Source of the DNA: Amaranthus tricolor
Lineage: Eukaryota; Streptophyta; Magnoliopsida; Caryophyllales; Amaranthaceae
Direction of reading: 5' to 3'
Length of the DNA: 64,000 nucleotides
Assembly (NCBI RefSeq): GCF_026212465.1
Contig: NC_080060.1
Span: 16,670,866 to 16,734,865, forward strand
Part shown: positions 11,158 through 20,096 of the stretch, in pieces
How positions within the stretch are numbered: the stretch's first letter is position 1
Layout of the letters: each line of letters starts with the position of its first letter
Notes under the pieces: model-generated
Seen by the model: only the letters and a program-made list of their open reading frames with translations
What the model was told of the DNA's origin: nothing
Database searches by the model: none
Translations under genes and position numbers: made by a program

Positions 11158-11640
11158 GGCAAACCCTTCCCTAGCTGCTTTGGTTTTGTTCATATGTGGG
11201 ATATGATAGTCAATACCCCCTTTCCTTTTCATGACCTCAATCATGGATGCTTGTAATGTTATGGACACAAATCTTAAACATTGAGGACTTAAATTGTCAA
11301 ATGCATTACTCACAGCCTTCAGTAATCGTGGTACATAGTAGGCTGCTTTCTGATATTGCAAACCCTGAACTGATCAAAAAAATCCTACGTCTAGTACATT
11401 CATGTTAGGAGAATTTGTTGGTTGTTGTACAAGTTGTATAAAAAATCGTCTTTCATGGCCTCCTCCATAAACTTTCTGTCATTGTGTGCTATGTGTGGCT
11501 TTGTATTATCCTGTTGAATGAAAATGTGTTTTGACATTCCGTGTGCCCACTTAGCTCTAATGGTGGGTAAGACATTAGTTATTAGCATTGATCTCATATA
11601 CTCTTTGGTTATTGTTTCTATTGGCTTGGTCTCCAATTTT
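11158..11640 (-). pseudogene. Plant mariner-like transposase, C-terminal half
   Basis: Two minus-strand frames encode it. The first (11636-11400) has 'KPIETITKEYMRSMLI' and the second catalytic Asp in 'IFIQQDNTKPHIAHND'. The second (11361-11158) has 'YQKAAYYVPRLLKAVSNAFDNLSP', 'ITLQASMIEVMK' and 'YHIPHMNKTK'. They join through a frameshift and a stop near 11360-11430. There the third catalytic motif reads N-S-P-N instead of N-S-P-D, followed by 'MNVLD'. The N-terminal half (HTH region and first Asp) is missing upstream of 11640. It cannot make an active enzyme. Confidence 0.8.
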
Positions 11641-11770
11641 CCCTCCCCCTATAATTAATGAGGTTGATGACTTTGTATTTAATGAACTTGGTCTGAATTT
11701 AGTTTTACATTTTCATTAATGGCGCCAACATTTGATAACTTTGGTTTCTGATTTGTTTAAGTTGATTTTC

Positions 11771-11920
11771 TGTTTAGCTTGCACTTTCATTTTTGGCGCC
11801 TGTTTGTGTATTCAAATCTATGTTTAGCTTGCACTTTCATTTTTGGCGCCTGTTGTGTATTCTGATTTATTTTTAGCTTGTACTTTCATTTTTGGCGCCT
11901 GTTTGTGTATTCGTGTTTTC
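11771..11920. repeat. Three-copy 50-bp tandem repeat carrying TTTTGGCGCC boxes
   Basis: Units of 50 bp start at about 11771, 11821 and 11871, each with 'tttagcttg', '(g/t)cactttcat' or 'tactttcat', and 'ttttggcgcc'. A related 'taatggcgccaac' stands upstream near 11718. The TTTTGGCGCC core fits the E2F consensus (TTTSSCGC). The array lies in the leader region 5' of the mariner transposase remnant. Confidence 0.75.
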
Positions 11921-12555
11921 GATTTGTTTAAGTTGATTTCTGTTTGTTGGACATTTATTTTTGGTTTTTTGAAACAAAATGGGATGATACTGTGATGATT
12001 TTTTTTACAAAATGAAAATTTTGTTGTTTAAAAATTACGTGGCAATTTATGAAAATATTAATGCATCAATTTTTTTTGGTAATGTGAAAGATCTGAAGTC
12101 ACTAATCGGAAAAAATTCCGCACCCACATGATCAACAAAGACTGCAACTACACCGAAGCTATTGAAGAATTGAGAAGGCTATCCGAGATTAAGTAGTCGA
12201 ACTATGTAATTTTCTTTATTAGTCGGACTAATTATGTAATGTATTTGTAGAACGTATGTATTTTCGGTTATGAGCCCGAACTATGTAATTTTTGTTATGA
12301 ATTGATAAAAATTAAAGACGTTTGGAGGTGAACAATATTCACCATTTGTAAAAGCATATAAGTATCTTCAAATATAAAGGGAATTATTAATCTCTTAATC
12401 AATTCATTAAAAACCCATAATATCACTCTCTATCCTATCCTTAGGGTTTTATTTTGACCCACCTTAAAATCCGTGAAAAGTCAAATTGAATTCTTTGGCT
12501 GAATAGGAGGGAGTATTATTCTACCTACTAACGATAAAAGAGATCCTATCTTCTA

Positions 12556-12964
12556 GTCCCTCCATTTTTTAATGAAGTTCTCATTAGAATTGTTCAATAG
12601 AATTAAGAAAAATAAACGTTTTAGATGGTAGAGATATTATTTATTGAATAATAAATTTAATAAAGGATAAGTAGGGACTATAAATATTTTAAAATATCAA
12701 AATAAAGTTAATGAAAAAAATATGGGGACAACAAAAAATAAAAAAATATTTTAATAAGGTTAGTGGAAAACATATAGGAACCATAAGAAATATAAAAATG
12801 TTAAAATGAAGTTAGTGAAAGATATGTGGGAACTATAAGTATTATTATAATATTAAAATGAGGACGAATAAGATTATTTTTGTACAAATATTATGATATA
12901 AATAGAAACAACAAATAAAACACTCTAAAATGGAAAGTGGAAACTTTTTCAAGAATGGAGGGAG
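12556..12964. mobile_element. Stowaway MITE, complete
   Basis: About 409 bp flanked by TA on both sides (12554-12555 and 12965-12966). The left end 'gtccctccattttttaatg' pairs with the right end read in reverse, 'ctccctccattcttgaaaa'. It is AT-rich with no coding capacity. It lies next to the MLE end at 12513 and shares its CTCCCTCC-type terminus, fitting the known Stowaway/mariner relation. Confidence 0.8.
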
Positions 12965-12966
12965 TA

Positions 12967-13457
12967 GTATAAAGTAAGTAAAGGTTTAACTTAACTATAT
13001 AACACGACTGTGTATTGCTGTCCCATTCCCCTACAAGTTACAAGTATCAAAACATTACTTTTCTTCTCTTTTCTACTACTATTTATTTTGATCTCTGTTT
13101 TTGTGTTTTATGTTTGGAGATGTTGAGTAAAGTACAAAAGTCAAGAAAACAAGTTTATAAAAAAAAAGTATTAATAATAATAGTAAGACTTAGCAGGGGC
13201 CTAAGAAAGGAAGCTGTTCCATCATAGAACAAGAATTAAACAGCTAATAATATGCAACCATAACCGCTATCGGATGTCAGCATCGCCGACAACATCATCT
13301 TCGTTCATCATCATCTGCTACCACCACTTCCTCTCCAGGTATCGCGTTCCCCTGAATTTCAGATACTAATTTCTCTCTTTCATTATGTTGATTGGATTTG
13401 CTTTTACCCAATTTTGAAACATAATTCAAGCCAAATATATAAAAATTTAATAACATT

Positions 13458-13462
<5 letters not shown>
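12967..13462. other. Intergenic; possible short exon-like patch
   Basis: GC content rises at 13265-13350 ('atgtcagcatcgccgacaac' ... 'ctctccag' then GT), which could be a relic first exon ending at a splice donor. It matches no family I know and nothing downstream continues it, so no gene is called. Confidence 0.3.

Positions 13463-13525
<63 letters not shown>
13463..13525. repeat. (TA)n microsatellite
   Basis: About 31 uninterrupted TA dinucleotides. Confidence 0.97.
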
Positions 13526-13533
<8 letters not shown>

Positions 13534-13957
13534 CATCTTTTGTGTACTCATTTTGTTTAAATTTCGCTCGTCTTATATGAAATATGTAAACGTAACTCAG
13601 CAATATAAAACGAAGGATGTAGTATAGAGTTTTTAGTCGAGTAGCATATATCTGTACGTATGATTGAAACAATTCAAATATCACTAGTTTTGTGTTATTA
13701 TTAAGGGTGTTTAATGAATCGGATGCCGACCAGATGAGAGGTAGCTTAAGTAAATATGAGCTTGGCTGGATTAGGTACCTTCAAATTTAATACAGGCATT
13801 ACATAGGCCAGGTTTTTCAAGTTTGGTCTGGCACGACCCGTTTTTATCACAAGAAATTATTATATGATCAATTTAAAATGATTAAATTATTATTTATAAT
13901 AATTAAATTGTTAAAATGTTAAGTTTCCATTAACATTGTTTTTTATAATAATTAAAT
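13526..13957. other. Intergenic DNA
   Basis: No gene seen; it abuts the foldback element. Confidence 0.45.
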
Positions 13958-14847
13958 GAATAATTTGCAAATTACGCCCTTTAAATTTAGGGCTTTTGCG
14001 AATTATAATCTCAAAGTTTATTTTTTGTGAATTATACCATTCAAAGTATTAAGTCTAATGCCATTCAAGCCAAGTGATCGTTGACAAGTCAAAATGACCT
14101 TTGATCAGCCTAAATGATCGCTGACCATTACTAATCACATTTGACTTTTGTTGACCATCAACATAATTTCCTTTACTTTCCTAATTGCCAATGGTACCCT
14201 TATGTTTTAGCACTTTAACGTTAATTTTACCAATTATAACGATATCCTTTTCAAAAAATGGACATAGCGATTATTCTTATGGGGATAGAAACAAGTACTT
14301 ATTCGCCTATTTTTCGGCACGTTAATTGAAAAAGATATTTGACGTCATTTTTAGCCACAAAACGACGTGAAATATTTTTTTTGGTCTACGTGACTGATTT
14401 TTCAAATCGAATAAGTACTTGTTTCTACCGGATTTCCGAAAGAGCTACCCCATAAGGATAGTCGCGTCGCTGATTTTTCAAAAAATATCATTATAATAGG
14501 TAAAAACGACATTAAATATCTTTTTCGGTCCATGTGTCAGAAAATAGGCAAATAAGTACTTGTTTTGACCGGATTTCTGAAAGAGTTATCCTATCAAAGT
14601 AATTGCGACGTGCGTTTTATGAAAAAATATCGTTATGGTCAACGGCGTTAAAGTGCTAAAACACATGGGTACTATTGATGATTAGGAAAGTCAAAGATGA
14701 TTAGCAATGCTCAACAAAAGTCAAAGATGATTAGTAATGGTCAACGGTCATTTAGGCTGGTCAAAGGTCATTCGAGTTGGTAAACGGTCAATTTGCTTCG
14801 TAATTCGCCAAAAAAAAATCTTTGAGGCTGTGATTCACAAATTATTC
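13958..14847. mobile_element. Foldback (long inverted-repeat) element, about 890 bp
   Basis: Left end 'gaataatttgcaaattacg' pairs with right end 'gaataatttgtgaatcaca' (read in reverse), and the similarity continues along both arms through 'gttgac'-rich blocks ('gatcagcctaaatgatcgct' on the left against its reverse near 14740-14770) towards the centre near 14400. There are no open frames of note. The flanking bases taattaaat / taattcatc match at 6 of 9 positions, perhaps a decayed 9-bp target duplication. Probably a MULE-type MITE. Confidence 0.7.
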
Positions 14848-14864
14848 TAATTCATCATCATCAT

Positions 14865-15010
14865 ACCCAGTGTATCCCACTCATGGAAAACTGTGGTCAG
14901 GGTCTAGGGAAGGAAGAAAGACGGCAACTCATACCCATAGAGGAGAGTACGGTCAAAGAGTCCTTCGACTCGAGAAAGGTCTTCAAAGATAGAGAAACAT
15001 GTCGCTTATA
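14865..15010 (+). repeat. Dispersed-repeat-like patch, possibly SINE
   Basis: A GC-richer patch ('catacccagtgtatcccact', 'ggtcagggtctagggaagga', 'ccttcgactcgag') whose wording resembles a family dispersed in plant genomes. The B-box-like 'ttcgactc' is suggestive only; no poly-A or clear target duplication is visible. Confidence 0.3.
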
Positions 15011-15178
15011 TATTAAGTACTTTTAGAGCTGCTCGTTCTTAATTTTAGTAGAGCTTGTTTCCCTCTCAAATCATTTTCAATCTGGACCTTACAAAATCCT
15101 TTTGAAAACGGGTCGAATAAGAACCTAAAATAAGGATCTGGACAAAACCTCTAATTATTACATAATTTTACTTTGATA

Positions 15179-15405
15179 CTCCTTTAGTCCCCTTTGATTT
15201 GCATCATAGTGATAGTGGCTAATTTTAAGAAAATGATAATAAATGAAGAGAGAGAATAAATTGTATGGATAAAATTAAAAGAAAATTTAAATGTATGGAT
15301 GAGATTAAAGATAGTGTCGTGCCATTATCAAAAAATAGAAGTAATGCAAATTATGTGGGATGAACCTAAAGGGAAAATGATGCAAATTTAATGGCACGGA
15401 GGGAG
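15179..15405. mobile_element. Stowaway-like MITE, 227 bp
   Basis: Flanked by TA (15177-15178 and 15406-15407). Left end 'ctcctttagtcccctttga' with 'tttgcatcat' pairs with the reversed right end 'ctccctccgtgccattaaa' with 'tttgcatcat'. No coding capacity. Confidence 0.8.
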
Positions 15406-15596
15406 TAGAGTTTTCAACAAATGATACGGAGTATGGTTTACATAATTGGAATATGTCGTTGCGTGTTGTTCTTGATTTTTATTGCATACTGTTATTAATT
15501 TTTAAATTTTTAAAAGATGTCGGGAAAATAACAGAAGTTTTACTGTAATTTACATGGATTTTATTTTCAGTTGATGAACAATGCTGATTATCACTT

Positions 15597-16930
15597 ACTA
15601 GTATACAAACTCGTGCAACGCATGAAGTTTGTTAGTATGGAAATACTTATAAATATACATTTTAATTTAAGATGTAATTGCATACTATATTTATCAAACT
15701 ACAATATTAATAAAATTATGCAAAAATTAAGATAATTATTACACAACATAATTATAGCATGATTGAATAAATAATTATTGATCATTATATATTATGTCCA
15801 AAAGCAGCTATTTTAGTGAAATAAACGATTTTTTAAGAAATTGTGTCGAAATTGACATGCTTGCAAACTTACAATCCACATAATTCAATAATTTACTAAT
15901 TTTCAATAAAATTAAAACATATGACAAAACTCTTAGACTTGTCATTTGTCATTTTCCAACAAAAGTAACAATGTGTATAACGTTGAAAATTTTTAAATTA
16001 AATGAAATATTTTATATTATAAAAGATATGCATCACTTGATATATAAAATAGTTTATATATTACAACCAGAATATATATTACTTGCAAAACAGCCGCAAT
16101 CAAATCAAGAATCGTTATGTAAAGTTTTTCAAAATATTTTAATTGATTGATTTGATTTAATAAATTTTTAATGAAAACTTATCTTTGATACTTAAAAATA
16201 TAATTAATTTAATAATATCTTTTTGAATTTTACACAATTAAATTTTAATATGTAGGAATGATCTATTTGGCAAAGCTCTATATAAAATAACCATTTGAAA
16301 TTTTGTACTTATTTTATAACATTGTATGATGCTTAAAATCATAAGTAAAATAATAAAATAGTTTTGAATGTCCTATAATCACATTTTAATATGTAAAAAT
16401 GCTTTCATTTAGCAAAGCTCTATAAAATCTTTGTTTGCAATTTTTCTGTTCTTTTATAGTTTTGTATGATTGTATGATTTGATCTAATAAATTTTTTTTG
16501 AAAACTTACCTTTAATATTTAAAAATTATAATTCATGTAATAAAATCTTTTGAATATCACACAATCACATTTTAGTTTGTAAAAATGCTTCATTTGGCAA
16601 AATTCTACAAAATCGCCATTTAGAATTTTTCATTTTTATTATAGTATTGTATGATTTTTCAGTTCTTTATAGTATGTATGACTGAATGATTGTATGATTT
16701 GATCAAATAAAATCTTTTTGAAAACTTACCCTTAATACTTGAAATTGTAATTAATATAATAAAATCTTTTGAATCACCCACAATCACATTTTAATTTGTA
16801 AAAATGCTCCATTTGGCAAAACTTTATAAAATCACAATGTGGAATTTTTCAGTTCCTTTATAATATTGTATGATTTCATTTAATGGTTAAGTGCAAAAAT
16901 GATAAATGACAGACTTATGGACTTTTCTTA
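15597..16930 (-). mobile_element. Helitron-like element, non-autonomous
   Basis: On the minus strand it ends ...gcgttgcacgagtttgtatactagt: an imperfect hairpin, then CTAGT at 15601-15597, the standard Helitron 3' end. It carries the shared module (reverse of 'gttggaaaatgacaaatgac', about 15940-15965) and a tandem-repeat block (16143-16873). The 5' end (TC) is not certain; 16930 is approximate. There is no Rep/helicase coding sequence. Confidence 0.6.
16143..16873. repeat. About four tandem copies of a ~190-bp repeat
   Basis: Each unit runs 'tttgatctaataaattttt', 'gaaaacttacctttaatactt', 'cacaatcacattttaat', 'gtaaaaatgcttcatttggc', 'aaaatc...catttggaattttt', 'tatagtattgtatgatt'. Copies start near 16143, 16330 (shortened), 16485 and 16700. 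They lie inside the Helitron-like element. Confidence 0.7.
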
Positions 16931-16992
16931 AATGAGCAATATTATTAGTTATAGGTTTCCAACATGACAATTTTACATCAACATATTATCTA

Positions 16993-17719
16993 GGGAAATT
17001 TCACATGGTAGCATTGTTGTAAGATTTTTCCACATGGTAGCATCAATTTGTGCACCATCTAACTGCTGTGGCATTTTCCTTTACATTCTTGGCAATTTCT
17101 GTTTAATTCATCATTTTGACGTTTCTACCATTATTAATTGTTGGTTGTTGTTTTTATAATTTGCCCCAATCCATTTTATGCTCACAAATGTTTAATTCAA
17201 CATTTTGACGTTTAATTCACTGTTTAATTTATCAACGCTCTCAAATATTGTAACAATTTTTTTCATTCAAATTGTTGTCTTTATAATTTACCCTAGTTAA
17301 GTACATATGTGTTAGTTCTTGAAATGCACCGTTTGAACTTATAATCTTAGTTAAGTACATTAAGTGAACAATATGGCTTATGCAGTAGTGCTTAAGGCAC
17401 TTTTTGTCAAAAATGCCAACAATTTGAATGAAAAAAAATTATTGCAACATTTGAGAGTGTTGATGAATAAAATGGTGAATTAAACATCAAAATAACGAAT
17501 TAAATATTTGAGAGCATAAAAATGATTTAGGGCAAATTATAAAGACCACATCCAACACTTAATAAGTATAGAAACATCAAAATGGTGAATTAAACGGAAA
17601 TTGCCAAGAATTTAAAGGCAAATACTAGTGTTAACTGGATGCTACCATGTGAAAAAATCTTACAAAAATGCTACCACTCGTGTTTCATGAAAGTTCGATG
17701 TTACCATGTAGAATTTCCC
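16993..17719. mobile_element. Foldback MITE with exact 9-bp target duplication (MULE type)
   Basis: 727 bp. The target duplication 'tattatcta' is exact on both sides (16984-16992 and 17720-17728). Terminal repeats begin GGGAAATTTCACATGGTA on the left and, reversed, GGGAAATTCTACATGGTA on the right. The arms pair for about 300 bp each (e.g. left 'cattcttggcaatttctgtt' with right 'ggaaattgccaagaattt'), with roughly 120 bp between. No coding capacity. A 9-bp duplication is the hallmark of the Mutator superfamily. Confidence 0.9.
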
Positions 17720-17728
17720 TATTATCTA

Positions 17729-18533
17729 CAAATAAATGATATTTTAATTATTTTCCGTAATAATGTTTTTAAATAATTACATTTAAAAATGGTAGTTTAC
17801 TTGAACTACAAATTATTATTAAAGGGATATTAGCGTGATGTGAAAATCTTTTATTGTAGTCAATTTTATATATGTACTAAATATCAAGATTGTATTACTG
17901 CCTTAACAAATGATAAAAAGTGTAAGTTAAGGATCTTCAAAGCTAAGTAATTTTGATTAGAAATTTTGAAAACAATAGATATCTAAGAAAGAGTATCTAT
18001 GATTTGAAAAAAATAATTATATTTTGTTTATTGCGGTGAAGAGAAATTATTTAAATAAATAACAACATATATGAGAATTTATCAACTTTGGATTCAACGA
18101 AATTTATTTGTGTTAAAAATAAGTACATAATGTAATTATTAAAAGGAATTAAAAAAAATTTTGGTACTAAATTGAACTGAATTGACTAAATTAATATTGT
18201 CAAGAAATCAAATCATTTATTAGATATTAAAAATAGATACATAATATAAATAATTAAAATAAATTAAAAATATATGTTTAGTATTAAAACTCAATGGTAT
18301 GGACCTACTATGTATCAACAAGAAATAAAATAACATTGTGACGTCTGACGCCCTTCATATGAGAGTTGTGCTGCGTCCTTGTTATAACGTATAACATTTA
18401 ATATTTAGGTTGAGGTAGGTTGAAGAAATATCCTGCTAAAAAAATAAAAGGAAATATAAGTATTTAAAAATTTTTGTGTATGTTAATTTAAAATTCCTAT
18501 ATCAACCAAACAACACAAATTGCTATAGGAATT
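17729..18533. other. AT-rich intergenic DNA
   Basis: No gene seen. It ends at the target duplication of the LINE (18534-18548). Confidence 0.5.
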
Positions 18534-18548
18534 AATTACAATATCTGA
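18534..18548. repeat. LINE target-site duplication, left copy
   Basis: 15 bases identical to 27667-27681. Confidence 0.92.
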
Positions 18549-19214
18549 TATTCTGCAAATTGAACCGTTTTGTAGGTTAGAATAACGCTTGATGTTTCGC
18601 AACCCCTAAAACGGTTTCAAAAGATACTGTTGAAGGGAGACTTGATCGTGAATATTGGCCTAAAATACGAGCGGTTACCCCATTTTTGTTTCCTCTGTGG
18701 TCTCATGAGTCACACCGATAGAGGTTGCAGACAGGATACGGAGAAAGAGAAGGACAATGGCAATAAATGGGGGCTCGACATCAAAGCCTCTCCACGTAAA
18801 GGCTTGAGCAAAAGTAAAGAAGTTGAAGCTTTGAAAGGTAGGGGTGGTCGTCTCTTTACACCTAAACCTGACCTTCATACAAAGACGGTTATGCCACGAT
18901 CTAGTGGAGATGGAGGGGGGTTGATTAGGTCTCTGTCTTCTGATGGGATCATCACTTGAGTTTTTAATGAACCTGTCCTCCCACCCAATAATGCTGCTAC
19001 CACACTTGGTGCAACGATTCCTCATGTCCTCCCTGAAACATGCAACGAATCAAATGAACCCTCTCAAGAGGAGGAAGGGCAAACTAGTACTAAACAACGA
19101 ATCAAATGACCTTCAGTGGCTTTTAACAGATGGTTCTTCCCCCTATGCCTCCTAGCTGCAACCTGTTGGATGGAGTCTTGGCACCTTTCGTGATTGGGTC
19201 CACTTGGGGCAGCA
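18549..19214 (+). pseudogene. LINE ORF1 fragment with CCHC zinc knuckle
   Basis: The open frame 18630-18959 contains 'GLKYERLPHFCFLCGLMSHTDRGC', a CX2CX4HX4C knuckle (C20, C23, H28, C33 counting from 18630) in the context typical of plant LINE ORF1 (zf-CCHC_4 after DUF4283). A Lys/Arg-rich low-complexity tail follows in shifted frames to 19214, where the Gypsy LTR begins. ORF1 resumes after the Gypsy at 23373. The N-terminal DUF4283 part is absent because of the 5' truncation. Confidence 0.75.
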
Positions 19215-20096
19215 TGATGCAAAGGCATCAAGCAACAAGAGTCCCACAAAGGTCATCAAGGAACAAAACAGTGCAGGTGGCTTAACATCTACGCCAATTG
19301 CTCATGACAAGCAAAGGACCAGCAATGATAACTCCTACTTGTCAAGAAGGAACCTAGGAATACTCAAGGAAGCTGAGGGAAGCCAAAAGTCCATAGAATC
19401 TAGCTCATGGGACCCAAGAGAACCCCCAGATAGCAAGAACAGAACAACAGAGAAACCTGACGACCATCAGTCCTTGCTGGCCCTTCTGAGCGTAGACCAG
19501 GACCACCTGGACCAGGAGGAAGACTGGAACGACATCTCCCTACATGGACCTAGACATAGAGGTCCTCGAGTCACACTAATAATCCACCGGGAAGACTAGA
19601 AGACACGTGGAAGGAGGGCTGGTCAGACAGGACTTGAAGATCAGTTTTTCCCTAAGTATTTGGCCTTCTGTTTGCATTCTGTTTTGATTAACTAACTCTA
19701 CGTGTATTAAGTGAATCATTTGTAACGGATAGTTTTAGATACCAAACTCTATATATACTTAGGTTCTCATGTAATACATTTTCACGTTTTGGATCGATCA
19801 AAGTAATAGAGAGGTTTTTTTCAGAAAAAGGATTTTTCTGTTTTGAAGTTTTTGTGCAAACTTCATCAAAGTATTGGAGCAACTTTGGCCGGAGAGCTTG
19901 AAGAGTTACATAGCAACTTGGATTCTCGAAGGAGCAACACCATCAAGGCTTAAACAACCTTGCATTGTGAACATCATAGAATAATCATACAAGGCAGACA
20001 AAGTGCCTCAGTCATCAACATCGGAAAAACAAGAAGTGCCTTCTTGGTCTGTTGTGAGTGTCTGTGTGTTTGTTTGTGAAGTATTTCGGGTTTCTA
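19215..20096 (+). repeat. Gypsy 5' LTR
   Basis: 882 bp starting TGATGCAAAGG. It has a TATA box 'ctatatata' near 19750-19758 and an open frame from its start to 19599 that copies the pol tail encoded in the 3' LTR. It ends 'gggtttcta' where it joins reverse transcriptase; a usual CA end is missing. Confidence 0.85.

Larger units (their letters stand above)
11158..12513 (-). mobile_element. Mariner-like element (plant MLE), internally deleted
   Basis: Read on the minus strand it begins with a Stowaway/MLE-type end at 12513 (CTCCCTCCTATTC next to a TA, 12514-12515), has a non-coding leader, and encodes only the C-terminal half of a transposase (11158-11636). The left end could not be placed. 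The absence of the N-terminal DNA-binding and first catalytic segments points to an internal deletion near 11640. Confidence 0.65.

Noticed and set aside
12085..12195. Short coding-like patch 'HMINKDCNYTEAIEELRRLSEIK' on the plus strand
   Set aside because: It has a protein-like look and a stop, but I cannot match it to a family and it has no upstream exon; it lies in the leader of the mariner element.
14865..15010. A tRNA gene
   Set aside because: No cloverleaf or paired A and B boxes could be drawn; at most a SINE-like repeat.
19215..19599. Independent protein gene in the Gypsy 5' LTR
   Set aside because: It is the LTR copy of the pol tail; the changes between the two copies are mostly amino-acid altering, so there is no sign of selection.
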